Shown here: positions 26,191 through 34,383 of the stretch, piece after piece
Layout: the number at the start of each line of letters is the position of its first letter
Numbering within the stretch: the first letter of the stretch is position 1
Source of the DNA: a virus
Reading direction: 5' to 3' (one strand)
Virus record (IMG/VR): IMGVR_UViG_3300041405_000133
Coordinates: 62,001 to 126,000 of that record
DNA length: 64,000 bases
Program-made: the position numbers and the translations under genes
Notes under the pieces: model-generated
The model's input: the letters and a program-made list of their open reading frames with translations, nothing else
What the model was told of the DNA's origin: nothing
Database searches by the model: none

Positions 26191-26982
26191 ATGATCACCA
26201 CTGACACTACTCCAGTATCCGCTCTGCAAGCTGCTTTCGCTCACGTTCAACAGGAACATCTGGTAACTGCCGCTGACTTCCCAGTCGTTTGGTGTAATGC
26301 GCCAGAGTCCGAAGTTCTGAAAGCATACACCGTAGACAACGGCAAGATGTTCCTCACCGAGGCTGAGTTCCAGGAGATCATGGCCAACTCCGCTAACAAC
26401 AAGAACGTGGTCAATATCTTCAGTACTCCGGTCAGGCAAGACCTCACCGTCGATCTATACCGCAACAAAGGCGTTAACAAGGTCGACCTGTCTAACAGCA
26501 AGTACATGGTCCGAGGTGACCTCGACTCTATTCCAGTTGATGAAGTGGTTGACAAAGACGCCAAGCTGCGTTACGTCCTGTCTGCCGCCGATATCTGGCC
26601 TGAATCCGAAATCCCTGTCGAAGTTGCTCCAACTCCAATCGAAACCGAAATGGGGCTCAGCACCCCACGTACGTACATGCAGTCGATCGCTGAAATCAAA
26701 CCTCTGGATGAACCTATCATCTGGAACCAAACCGACGGCATCATCGAATACCTGCACATCTTCAAGAACATCCCGACCAAAGAGCTCGACAAGGAATGTG
26801 CCTCGCCGTGCTTCCGTAGCATGATGGTTGCATTGAAACGCAATCTCTGGTTCAACGAAGGTATCAACGTAGAACTGGCACGCCGTCTCCGCAAGGAAGG
26901 CTTCATCGTGAACTACGTGACGTACCGTAATGAACTGACCGTCATCGTACACCCTGATGGACCTTTCGTCTGGAAGGTTTAA
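26191..26982 (+). CDS. Hypothetical protein (263 aa)
   Basis: No family is recognised. A soluble acidic protein with a proline-rich linker near residues 140-155 (EIPVEVAPTPIETEMG) that probably separates two domains. The C-terminal domain contains a helix-strand pattern (ELARRLRKEGFIVNYVTYRN, about residues 229-248), as in small alpha/beta folds. AGGATTCCAAG lies upstream of the ATG. It is flanked by stem-loops on both sides, so it is probably a single-gene unit with moderately biased codons. Confidence 0.68.
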   Translation: MITTDTTPVSALQAAFAHVQQEHLVTAADFPVVWCNAPESEVLKAYTVDNGKMFLTEAEFQEIMANSANNKNVVNIFSTPVRQDLTVDLYRNKGVNKVDLSNSKYMVRGDLDSIPVDEVVDKDAKLRYVLSAADIWPESEIPVEVAPTPIETEMGLSTPRTYMQSIAEIKPLDEPIIWNQTDGIIEYLHIFKNIPTKELDKECASPCFRSMMVALKRNLWFNEGINVELARRLRKEGFIVNYVTYRNELTVIVHPDGPFVWKV

Positions 26983-26999
26983 ACTGAGTCCCCTTTAGT

Positions 27000-27045
27000 C
27001 CGGCGTCTTTACTGTTCCCTTGGGATGCCGGGCTCTTTTTTCTTT
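27000..27045 (+). terminator. Intrinsic terminator
   Basis: CCGGC (27000-27004) pairs with GCCGG (27027-27031) around a loop containing a smaller TCCC/GGGA pair. It is followed by GCTCTTTTTTCTTT. Confidence 0.7.
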
Positions 27046-27065
27046 GTCCAACGTTGGAGTTTCTC

Positions 27066-27617
27066 ATGCCCTTAAGATCTGAACGCGATAAACTGCTACT
27101 CCTCTACATCTCTTCTGATGTTCCGATCATCACTCTCGAGAACTACGAGAAGTGGTACAACATCTACGTCGTTTTCCCAGGTGACGTAATAGAGACAGTT
27201 CCAGGTGATCTCGTGATGGAAGCTTCTGGAAATGATGGTTTGTGGATTGATCACGACTACCATCCTGAGCTTCTGCATCGCCTGGCCAAGATCTACTGCG
27301 GTCAAGTCGATCATCTGGCTCTAGAAGTGGCCGCTGGTCGCTGGGTTCTTTCTGGTCATGGTAGTATCGGCGATACAGGCTACATCGTCGATCAGGAAGT
27401 TGAAGACACGATGTTCGAAGCCGCCGATGATACTTCGTTCGAGATGGAACGTAACGTTCGTTGCCATTGCTGCGTCAAAGTAGCACGGGAGCAGTTCAAG
27501 GTTTCCCGTCGGATCGATCCGGTAGGTGAGCACAAGCTGTTTCGCTTCTGCGGTGAACACCTCAAGGAGTTCAACGAACACCGCTTCAACTGGATCTCTA
27601 AACATTACAACGGCTGA
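27066..27617 (+). CDS. Hypothetical protein with Cys/His cluster (183 aa)
   Basis: An acidic protein starting at the ATG 27066 behind TTGGAG. Near residues 133-138 RCHCCVKV and later FRFCGEHL (about 163-170) could form a zinc site. The N-terminal half is Leu/Tyr-rich with VPIITLENYEKWYNIYVV (about residues 19-36). It heads a run of closely spaced small genes (10-base gap to the next) after a terminator. The function is unknown. Confidence 0.65.
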   Translation: MPLRSERDKLLLLYISSDVPIITLENYEKWYNIYVVFPGDVIETVPGDLVMEASGNDGLWIDHDYHPELLHRLAKIYCGQVDHLALEVAAGRWVLSGHGSIGDTGYIVDQEVEDTMFEAADDTSFEMERNVRCHCCVKVAREQFKVSRRIDPVGEHKLFRFCGEHLKEFNEHRFNWISKHYNG

Positions 27618-27627
27618 GGAAGTCACG

Positions 27628-28359
27628 ATGTTCACTATTACAGCGCTGCACGTTATCGAAGAATTGGGCCCTAAGTTCAGTGAGTTCCTGAAGAAGAACC
27701 AACTGATTGAGTTTGTCACCGACCCTACTGGCTATCTGGATGAGAAGACCGTTATCGGTACTATCTTCACTTTGGCTTATGGTAACGGTGTTCACTCGGC
27801 GCAGTTCGAGGAATGTAGTAAGCGCCTTGTTTCATTGTTGGGTGGTCATGTGCCTGAAGAACTGGTCGATGAGATCCTTTCGCAGGCACTGGGTTATCGG
27901 GATAGAGCTCAACTTCGTTCTAAGGCTGTAAAGCTGAAGTTCAAGTCGAGAACGTATTACTACCCGAGCGTTTGGCGTCACGGGATGACTGGCCGGAAAC
28001 AAATCTTCGAGCCGGACTCCATTGCTCCAATCGACGTAAAGGTTAAGGTCATCGATTACTGGTCTCTGTTCCTAGAGCGAGGCTACGACATTCAACCAGC
28101 GACTTACTACACTCCGGTCGACTACATGGTGAAGGTGGCATTCCACTATAACCAATGCCGTAAGACCTTGAAAGAGTGTGCGCGGGATATGCAGATCCTG
28201 TCGTCTGGTCAATTGACCCTCGGTGACTCTTACAGACTCCTAGCTAAGGCGATGGGGTATGAGTCTTGGTATCACGCTAAGGTGTCGTCTGCTCCTGACG
28301 AACACATCGAAAACCTGAGAAACCCACGTCCCTCTATCGGCGATTACGCCCAACTTTAA
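27628..28359 (+). CDS. Hypothetical protein with two AxGYxxxxxx-like motifs (243 aa)
   Basis: The ATG at 27628 follows GAGGAAG. Two copies of a short helix motif occur: SQALGYRDRAQLRSKA (about residues 88-103) and AKAMGYESWYHAKV (about 211-224). They resemble the L-A-x-x-x-GY-x-SW-x-x-L element found in many small phage and plasmid proteins, so an internal duplication is plausible. Between them lies a Tyr-rich, probably beta-containing segment. An upstream in-frame ATG at 27526 would overlap the previous gene by 92 bases and lacks a ribosome site. The function is unknown. Confidence 0.65.
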   Translation: MFTITALHVIEELGPKFSEFLKKNQLIEFVTDPTGYLDEKTVIGTIFTLAYGNGVHSAQFEECSKRLVSLLGGHVPEELVDEILSQALGYRDRAQLRSKAVKLKFKSRTYYYPSVWRHGMTGRKQIFEPDSIAPIDVKVKVIDYWSLFLERGYDIQPATYYTPVDYMVKVAFHYNQCRKTLKECARDMQILSSGQLTLGDSYRLLAKAMGYESWYHAKVSSAPDEHIENLRNPRPSIGDYAQL

Positions 28360-28371
28360 GGAATACCTATC

Positions 28372-28737
28372 ATGGGTGAATTGATTATTTGGTGGATTAC
28401 TGGCGAGCAAGTAAAAGAGATCTTTGCTCGTTACGCTAAACATGAGAAAGGTGAGTTTGACCGAGTAACTTTACCCGATGGTCTTCCGAATTACCTGAAG
28501 GAGGAGCTCGGTTCTCGTAATGGCCGTCCTGGACGTTGCCGTCTGTGGATCAATCATAAGTTTGAATTCCAGGGCTGTAACTGGGATCAGGCTAAAGCTG
28601 ACGAGTTGTTCGAGGGTATTGATCAGGCAGACATTGGCGGTATCGTCATGTGGCGTCACGATATCCAGCGTCTGTTGGATTTCGATTTCCCTAATCTCTT
28701 CACAGACAAAGATCTGAATAAGATCGAAGAAATCTAA
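28372..28737 (+). CDS. Hypothetical protein (121 aa)
   Basis: A small alpha/beta protein with a hydrophobic N-terminus (MGELIIWWITGEQVKEIF) that is too short for a signal peptide and probably a strand plus helix. It has an acidic C-terminal helix (DKDLNKIEEI). It starts 12 bases after the previous stop behind TAAGGAA. No family is recognised. Confidence 0.62.
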   Translation: MGELIIWWITGEQVKEIFARYAKHEKGEFDRVTLPDGLPNYLKEELGSRNGRPGRCRLWINHKFEFQGCNWDQAKADELFEGIDQADIGGIVMWRHDIQRLLDFDFPNLFTDKDLNKIEEI

Positions 28738-28741
28738 ACTA

Positions 28742-28759
28742 TACGGCGTTTATGCCGTA
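28742..28759 (+). terminator. Short stem-loop carrying TATG in its loop
   Basis: A 6-bp stem TACGGC/GCCGTA with loop GTTTAT places TTTATGCC across loop and stem. It is weaker than the other elements and may act as a promoter or processing signal more than as a terminator. Confidence 0.45.
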
Positions 28760-28779
28760 ACCGATAAGAGTTAAGTCCC

Positions 28780-30258
28780 ATGACTATCCGCGAAGAAGTT
28801 ATCGCTTTGAAACCAACAACAACCGAACGTGAAGTTCCTACCCGTATCTTCGGCGAAGCTGAAGTGCGTCAGACGTACATCGACAAGGCTAAGTACGAGA
28901 GTGTTGGTCGAGGTTCTTTCAATCCGTTATTGTCGCTGATTGGACCTAATGCTGACTTCGATGGTAATGCCTTGAATATAAAACCGGGGCAACTAGAGCA
29001 AGTGCTCTTTACACGAGGTTACGCTACAGATATAAATTCCGACATCTCTCTCACTCCAGATGCGTTCGCTGATTATCAGCGGTTTATGGCTGAGTCACAA
29101 ACAGCGATGGTTCTCGAGACAGGTGACGCGACTAAAGCCCTGATCATGGAGAACAAACCGCTGGACGAGAGCGAATACTTCAACCGTAAAATGTTGGCTA
29201 AGGCTGAAGCGGTTGAGCAACGTATCTTGAAGTTGATGGAAGAAGGGATGACTCGTGTTGAGGCTACTCAAGTAGTTGCTTATAACGCAGATCAGCTCAA
29301 CAAAATGCGCCAGAAAGAATGGCGCGCGCACGTCAACGGTTATGAACTCTTTGGTCCTGATGATCCTAATCGCCGGCCTATTAAGGACCCGACATCTTAC
29401 GATGACGATCTGATCGCTCGTCAATACCGTGATCCACTCTTTAAGGTCCGAGCTATTGAGGATCACATCGAGAGCATCATGATGTTCAAAGATCCTGGTT
29501 GGGAAGCTCGGATTATCCGTCTGCGTAAAGAACAAGCGATGTTGATGGCGCCTATTGAAGAACCGGTAGTCGTTGAACCGGAAGAGCCACCACCTCCACC
29601 GCCTATTCTGGACTTCACCACCGGTGATCTGGAAATGCCTGAGCGATTCATCATCAAGGATCTCAAAGGCTTCGAGTTCAATCCAGATACCAAGTTCGAT
29701 GGTCTGCGCCTGCCTTACGATTCCTGCCTGTTTGTATTGGGTGATGAACTGAAGGCTGTTGTTCTGGCTACTCAGGAAGACGAGGACGTAATCACTCTGA
29801 AGCTTCTATCTGAGACCAAGAAGGATATCCCTTGGCACGCCACTGCAACGCTGTACGCGCGTCTTCAAGGCGATAAGGTTAAGGTTCGTTGGGGTAACAC
29901 TAAACGCAGTCTGGATAAGCGTTTGGGTATGGTGTCTTCTGTTCTTGCCTTCATCGCTGGTGAGCAGCTTAGTGAAGTTGAGATCGAAACTGTTATCACC
30001 GCCCCTGAGCAAGACGTTCCTCCACCTAAGCCGGGCAACTGCTACAACGTGGTTAGTCTGGTGCAAGGTCGTCGTGGTAAACGTACTGATTGGAAAGGTG
30101 GTACTCACGCCTCTCCTCGTGAACACAAACGTAAAGGCCACTGGTGGCCTGGCAAACACGGTCCTATCTGGATCAAGGCTACTATCGTGAACAAAGGTGT
30201 TCTCGGTAAAGTCGATAAAGAATATCACGTCACTAAACTTGAAGGAACAAACGCATGA
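28780..30258 (+). CDS. Protein of unknown function with degenerate RNAP active-site motif (492 aa)
   Basis: Residues about 47-60 read LLSLIGPNADFDGN, almost the beta-prime catalytic motif NADFDGD, with the third metal-binding aspartate replaced by Asn. The preceding hydrophobic strand matches the same context in the true beta-prime subunit (LTLVAPNADFDGD at 45.9 kb). The surroundings do not otherwise look like RNAP. A helical middle and a proline linker (EPEEPPPPPP, about residues 267-276) are followed by a basic, Trp-containing C-terminal domain (HKRKGHWWPGKHGP). It could be a captured and repurposed beta-prime fragment, or convergence. Predicted catalytically dead as a polymerase. Confidence 0.68.
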   Translation: MTIREEVIALKPTTTEREVPTRIFGEAEVRQTYIDKAKYESVGRGSFNPLLSLIGPNADFDGNALNIKPGQLEQVLFTRGYATDINSDISLTPDAFADYQRFMAESQTAMVLETGDATKALIMENKPLDESEYFNRKMLAKAEAVEQRILKLMEEGMTRVEATQVVAYNADQLNKMRQKEWRAHVNGYELFGPDDPNRRPIKDPTSYDDDLIARQYRDPLFKVRAIEDHIESIMMFKDPGWEARIIRLRKEQAMLMAPIEEPVVVEPEEPPPPPPILDFTTGDLEMPERFIIKDLKGFEFNPDTKFDGLRLPYDSCLFVLGDELKAVVLATQEDEDVITLKLLSETKKDIPWHATATLYARLQGDKVKVRWGNTKRSLDKRLGMVSSVLAFIAGEQLSEVEIETVITAPEQDVPPPKPGNCYNVVSLVQGRRGKRTDWKGGTHASPREHKRKGHWWPGKHGPIWIKATIVNKGVLGKVDKEYHVTKLEGTNA

Positions 30259-30953
30259 AACTGATTACCCGTCGTGCATTCAAACTGTTGGAAGGTGAAG
30301 TACTGTTCTCGAAGTTTAGCCCGATGATATTCGAAGGGTTTGAAATCAAACTCGAGAACTGTGGCAATAACGACTGGGTTACCGATCCGATCCGCCCTGA
30401 CAACATCATGAACAATGGTTCTGATGAATGGGTCGATATGCTGGATCAGGCAATGCGGCTGAAGGATGATCCTAACGCCCCACACCTGCCAATGGATTTC
30501 GACTATTCTGGCCGCGACGGTCTTTACGAAGATGACGATTCTCTGATCGCTATCTACGACGAGGCCGACATTCTCAAACTGGCTGAACGTCTTGTACGTC
30601 TGCTGCCAAACCACGAATTGGTACTTAAAGCTCCTGAATCGGAAATCACGCGCATGCGTAAGATTCATAGCGACGCAGTCATCGATCCTGATGCTGCACC
30701 AAAGACGATGGAGCAGTACGTCGAGGGTGTCGAGAAGTTCCTGACGAAGGAGGTCGCTCCAGATCCAGCCCGTTGTGCCGATGACGTTTACAAACACGGC
30801 GTTAGCCTTGGTTTCCACGACATGACCAAAGACGAGGCGGAAGCTTGGTGTATCGAACAAACCAAGGTAACCGGTCGTAAGCACGACTGGCACTACGTTG
30901 GTGGTCGTGTTCACATCAAGGCTATGCCGGAAGTTAAGGAAGGGGAACAGTAA
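30255..30953 (+). CDS. Hypothetical protein (232 aa)
   Basis: Start and stop overlap the neighbours (ATGA with the gene upstream, TAATG with the gene downstream), so the three are translated together. An acidic middle (GRDGLYEDDDSLIAIYDEAD, about residues 86-105) precedes a helical C-terminal part and a basic end with the Trp-containing segment GRKHDWHYVGG. No family is recognised. Linkage to the NADFDGN protein suggests a shared process. Confidence 0.65.
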   Translation: MKLITRRAFKLLEGEVLFSKFSPMIFEGFEIKLENCGNNDWVTDPIRPDNIMNNGSDEWVDMLDQAMRLKDDPNAPHLPMDFDYSGRDGLYEDDDSLIAIYDEADILKLAERLVRLLPNHELVLKAPESEITRMRKIHSDAVIDPDAAPKTMEQYVEGVEKFLTKEVAPDPARCADDVYKHGVSLGFHDMTKDEAEAWCIEQTKVTGRKHDWHYVGGRVHIKAMPEVKEGEQ

Positions 30954-31468
30954 TGGGTGCGGATTGGCATGGTGCTTCCGTAAAACTGAAGCCTCGGACG
31001 ATGCTTAGCGATGCTCCGAATATTTTCCTTACGGGGATGTTCGGGCGAGATGTATCTATCACCGACATCGAAATCGCCATGGTTCCTAAAGAGGTGGATC
31101 TAGGCCGAAACTATCGGCTGTTCTCTTGGTTAGCTGGCGTCTGCGGCGAAACACCACCTCTCCATGAGAATCTCGAAGAACGGGGTGAAAAGGTTCTGGA
31201 GTTACTCGACTGGTTGGGGATCGATAACGACTACAACAAGACTGGTGATTTCTGGATCGGCGATTCCAACTGGAACTACGTCAGCGTAAAGGAGTTGGTT
31301 GAGTTCAATTACGATGCCGTGCCTACGCCGGGCGGTGATACTTACCATGAGTTATTCATGGTGCGTGGTGTTCCTGAAGAGCAGCGTGATGAGTTCTTCA
31401 AGTTCATCCAATGGTGTTCTGAAACCGGGCAGGATTGGATTGTGTTCGGCTTCTACGACGCGTTCTAA
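30953..31468 (+). CDS. MGADWH protein, resembles the phage MGCDIH family (171 aa)
   Basis: The product starts MGADWH and contains NYRLFSWLAGVCGETPPLHE (about residues 52-71), NYVSVKELVEFNYD (about 107-120) and a closing DWIVFGFYDAF. The same layout occurs in widely distributed phage proteins starting MGCDIH, with RNY-x-LFA-x-LAGVRG, a WL-x-x-x-ELL segment and a C-terminal VR-x-VFWFDN. That family has no established function as far as I know. A terminator follows, ending the three-gene coupled unit. Confidence 0.65.
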   Translation: MGADWHGASVKLKPRTMLSDAPNIFLTGMFGRDVSITDIEIAMVPKEVDLGRNYRLFSWLAGVCGETPPLHENLEERGEKVLELLDWLGIDNDYNKTGDFWIGDSNWNYVSVKELVEFNYDAVPTPGGDTYHELFMVRGVPEEQRDEFFKFIQWCSETGQDWIVFGFYDAF

Positions 31469-31474
31469 GAGTAG

Positions 31475-31510
31475 CCTCCCTTCGGGGAGGTTGCTTCATT
31501 CTTTTTTTTG
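31475..31510 (+). terminator. Intrinsic terminator with TTCG loop
   Basis: CCTCCC (31475-31480) pairs with GGGAGG (31485-31490) across a TTCG tetraloop. GTTGCTTCATTCTTTTTTTTG follows in the next bases. A classic strong terminator. Confidence 0.85.
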
Positions 31511-31854
31511 TAAGAAATGACTTCGGTGGATATGTCTATGCACTACTCGACTTCATCTTGGGAAAGAGGAGGAAGGGTGGTGTTTACGAAGTAAACACCG
31601 GGTTGGTGGTGAATGGGATAGACTAGACTCCGTAGCGAAATGAGTGAAACGATATTGAGTAGGAGTATCTTTATAGCGAGGAACTCGCTAAGAGGAATTA
31701 AAAATTAACGAAATGTCCTAATGATATTTATAGGGCGTGTAAACAGGATAGGCCTATTGCCTATCCGAGTGAAAATCCTTTTATGCTCTTTACTTAAAAA
31801 AGCCCTAATGAAATGTAAGCAACTGCTCTTAATTGTTTTTCGAGGATTTCACCG
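31511..31854 (+). ncRNA. Gene-free region with several strong stem-loops; candidate structured RNA
   Basis: No supported gene in about 345 bases. Hairpins seen: a perfect 9-bp stem with GAA loop (GGTGTTTAC 31579-31587; GTAAACACC 31591-31599); a 7-bp stem with GAA loop (TAGCGAG 31674-31680; CTCGCTA 31684-31690); and an 8-bp stem (GGATAGGC 31746-31753; GCCTATCC 31759-31766). A longer-range ACTCC/GGAGT pair (31627-31631 with 31662-31666) is also possible. A TTTTATGC lies near 31780. These could fold as one RNA between the terminator and the next gene, or be DNA sites. No tRNA, known riboswitch or intron core could be matched. Confidence 0.45.
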
Positions 31855-32361
31855 ATGACTGAAGCTGAAGAGAAAGAAAAAGCCAAGAAGCTGGTAGAGG
31901 AAACTCAACCGGGCATGCACCTGCGATCTATGCCTGACGCTCGCGAGTCCGGTGAAGTCATGATCGAACTCCCAATTACCATGCCATTTGATGATGGCGT
32001 GAATGGGATTATCGAAAGTCTTGAAGCCAAGGGTTTTAAGGTTAGCTGGCGCCGCGAAGGCGACGCTTCTTTTGAAGACGCGTCTGAAGGTATCGACACA
32101 GGTCGTCCTGTGGCGGGTACTGCGTCTGGGGATAACAACATCATCAATGGCGTAAGCTTACCGAAGGTAGACGACCACTCCGTCTACAAGGTGGTAAAGC
32201 TGGTGCGTCCTGAAGATACCGTCAAGGATGGCGAGAGCGGATTGCTCTACCTGATGAATGGTAATGGTGATGTAAAGGAATACCTTCAGAATGAAGGATT
32301 CCTCGTGGTGGATGAAGAAGAGCAGTTGCACACTGCGATTCTGGAGAATGGTGAAGCTTGA
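31855..32361 (+). CDS. Hypothetical acidic protein (168 aa)
   Basis: A very acidic 168-residue protein with a charged N-terminal helix (EAEEKEKAKKLVEETQPGMH), a middle of predicted strands (GEVMIELPITMPFDDGV, about residues 34-50) and a C-terminal VVDEEEQLHTAIL. CGAGGATTT precedes the ATG. It is the first gene after the structured region, so it may be controlled by it, and it ends at a stem-loop. No family is recognised. Confidence 0.62.
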   Translation: MTEAEEKEKAKKLVEETQPGMHLRSMPDARESGEVMIELPITMPFDDGVNGIIESLEAKGFKVSWRREGDASFEDASEGIDTGRPVAGTASGDNNIINGVSLPKVDDHSVYKVVKLVRPEDTVKDGESGLLYLMNGNGDVKEYLQNEGFLVVDEEEQLHTAILENGEA

Positions 32362-32368
32362 TCATGCG

Positions 32369-32400
32369 GCATAAAGACGGGGTGGGATTACCCACCCTAT
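32369..32400 (+). terminator. Stem-loop at a convergent junction
   Basis: GGGTGGG (32380-32386) pairs with CCCACCC (32391-32397) over ATTA. GGCATAAAG lies before it. It ends the plus-strand gene before the minus-strand gene. Confidence 0.8.
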
Positions 32401-32417
32401 CCTAAACCTCTATGATC

Positions 32418-32437
32418 ATACATTACCGACGTGTAAT
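32418..32437 (+). promoter_or_regulatory. Early promoter motif pointing antisense into a minus-strand gene and towards phuZ
   Basis: ATACATTACCGACGTGTAAT has the full core seen in front of the chimallin and nvRNAP genes. The first plus-strand gene downstream is phuZ, 923 bases away. A transcript from here would be antisense to the whole minus-strand gene between them. Confidence 0.55.
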
Positions 32438-33276
32438 CAGTATCGAGGTCTTGCACCGAGAGACAGCTTAAGGATTTTACGCTTAAGCTCTTGGTCCGCA
32501 AGCATCCCGACTTTCTTCCAATCCACGTTGAGGTAGTCCATGTACATTTGGTCAGCATCAGCGTAGCTGTCGATAATCTCCCGGATACGTCCGAGACTTG
32601 CGCCAGCTCGAATCTGACCTTCATCCAGATCAATGATCAGGTTGTTGTAGATGTACGCCTTGACTGCACGGAAGACGAGTTCCGCAAACTCTGAGTAGTA
32701 CATCGGGTCGAGGTTGTTAAAGTTCGCCTCGTGGGACACACGGCACCGTACCGCACCGTCACCGACCAATTGGTTGATGTCGTTGACTAGGATGGTGTTA
32801 ATTCCTACGAGTTGAACGTATGCTGTACCCATTACGGTACTGCCGCTAACGGCCCGCATGATGTCACGACCAACCATGAGCATATCGCCAGCACGACGAT
32901 CGAAACCTGAGTTAGTACTGCTACTCAGGCCTTGAGTCAAACCGTAGATAAGTTCATGGACAGTTGTGATGTTCCGACCACCCAATGCTTCACGGGGGAA
33001 TCGGTACACTACGTTGTAAGCATCGATGAAATCAACTTCCGCAAAACACAACGGAAGGAACATTTCAGTACCAGAGTTCAGGTTGACATCGATTGCGACA
33101 CGAGCCTCAATAACGAGTTCGCGGATACGCTGATCAATAGACAGCCCATTGACGTTATCGAAATAACGCTCTTGGCGTGTTGGGTCGTAACGCTTTGGCA
33201 TGAATGCTTGCTTCAAGATATCCGGTGGAATACCGTTCTTGACACGCATGATCGCCACTGTAACCGGATCTGACAT
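32437..33276 (-). CDS. Conserved hypothetical protein opposite a promoter motif (279 aa)
   Basis: The ATG at 33276 (product begins MSDPVTVAIM) lies behind GGAGGG; an in-frame TTG five codons earlier is inside that site. The protein is mixed alpha/beta with AVSGSTVMGTAYVQLVGINT (about residues 144-163) and a basic C-terminus (LGARPRY). No family is recognised. It is divergent from phuZ with an 83-base gap. It is one of three lone minus-strand genes among plus-strand genes. If the plus-strand promoter motif at its 3' end works, its mRNA meets an antisense transcript. Confidence 0.65.
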   Translation of the reverse strand: MSDPVTVAIMRVKNGIPPDILKQAFMPKRYDPTRQERYFDNVNGLSIDQRIRELVIEARVAIDVNLNSGTEMFLPLCFAEVDFIDAYNVVYRFPREALGGRNITTVHELIYGLTQGLSSSTNSGFDRRAGDMLMVGRDIMRAVSGSTVMGTAYVQLVGINTILVNDINQLVGDGAVRCRVSHEANFNNLDPMYYSEFAELVFRAVKAYIYNNLIIDLDEGQIRAGASLGRIREIIDSYADADQMYMDYLNVDWKKVGMLADQELKRKILKLSLGARPRY

Positions 33277-33359
33277 AACGAATCCCTCCAATAGGACTCA
33301 AGTGATTTCGCTTGAAGCCTCTTACCATTGTTGCACCAACCATCCATTAGGAGCTGTAC

Positions 33360-34367
33360 ATGTCTGAAGTAATCAACACTGGCCTGATCAACGTTCGTCC
33401 TCGCACTATCCGTTTCTACGCCTGTGGTGGTACTGCAATCAACCAACTGCGAGCATACCGCGATAACCATCCTGGTGAACCGCGTCTGCATGGCGACGAG
33501 AAATACAGCTACATCGATACCAGCTTCGCCAACCTCGATGGCGCGCTGATGTCCGAAACCTTCACCCTGAAAGAAGCCGATGGTTCGGGTTCCGACCGGA
33601 AGAAGAACGCTGCGCGTATCGTGGGGGTACTTCCTGAAATCATGTTGGCTCACCAGCCTGCTGACTTCAACGTCGTTATCTTCTCCCTGTCTGGCGGCAC
33701 TGGCTCCGTGGCCGGCCCGATCATCCTGAAAGAACTGCTGGCCAAAGGTCACAAAGCTGTCGGCGTTACTTCCGCAGCATTCACCTCCGGCAAGAAATCC
33801 TCCAACGCCATCGATACCCTGACTGGCCTGGAGTTGGCTGTTGCGTCCGTCGGCCGTCCGGTTGTTCTGAGCTACACCCCGAACGATCCGAACAAAACCG
33901 ATTCCGACAACAACATCAAACCACTGTTCGTTCTGCAAACCCTGGCCAAACTGGCGAGCGGCAAGAACGGCCATCTGGATTCGTCCGACGTGGCGAACCT
34001 GTTCGACTTCCACACCGTAACCAACTACAAGCCATCGCTGGCTCTGCTGGATGTGTACGCTGGTGAAGAACAGTTGAAGTCTGACGTTACCAGCGCCATC
34101 GGCATTGCCGGTCTGCTGAAAGATCGCACCAGCGTCATGCCGGCTATCAATGCCGCTTATGACACTGTCGGCTACCTGCCTGAAGACAATCGTGAATTCG
34201 CCAACTCCTTCTACTTCGTCGTGTCCATCGAGAAGCTGAACGGCGTTGTCAAAGACATGAACGATCGTAAAGCTCAGGCTGAACTGAAAGAACGCGTCAC
34301 CAACACCGTTTCGACCCTTGCTACCGCTGGCGTTGTGGTAGATGAAGCAACCGGCCTGGTCTTGTAA
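33360..34367 (+). CDS. phuZ: Phage tubulin PhuZ
   Basis: A 335-residue tubulin/FtsZ-fold GTPase. The signature GGTGS loop is SLSGGTGSVAGP (about residues 109-120), and YACGGTAINQL (about 20-30) supplies the N-terminal nucleotide-binding turn. PhuZ filaments form a spindle that centres the phage nucleus and carries capsids to it (family knowledge). The length matches known PhuZ (roughly 315-340). The C-terminus (VVVDEATGLVL) is less acidic than the knob tail described for 201phi2-1. Strongly C-ending codons and GGAG before the ATG predict high expression. A stem-loop with a 12-bp stem follows. Confidence 0.92.
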   Translation: MSEVINTGLINVRPRTIRFYACGGTAINQLRAYRDNHPGEPRLHGDEKYSYIDTSFANLDGALMSETFTLKEADGSGSDRKKNAARIVGVLPEIMLAHQPADFNVVIFSLSGGTGSVAGPIILKELLAKGHKAVGVTSAAFTSGKKSSNAIDTLTGLELAVASVGRPVVLSYTPNDPNKTDSDNNIKPLFVLQTLAKLASGKNGHLDSSDVANLFDFHTVTNYKPSLALLDVYAGEEQLKSDVTSAIGIAGLLKDRTSVMPAINAAYDTVGYLPEDNREFANSFYFVVSIEKLNGVVKDMNDRKAQAELKERVTNTVSTLATAGVVVDEATGLVL

Positions 34368-34383
34368 GACCTGAGCCGTTAAT

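Noticed and set aside
31435-31626. 63-codon open frame over the terminator after the MGADWH gene
   Set aside because: Starts inside the upstream gene and runs through a terminator and the T-run; no ribosome site.
31511-31854. Possible group I intron remnant (GACTAGACTCC stretch near 31621)
   Set aside because: The stretch recalls a P7-type element, but no paired S element, P3/P8 layout or interrupted exon was found. Kept only as a possible structured RNA.
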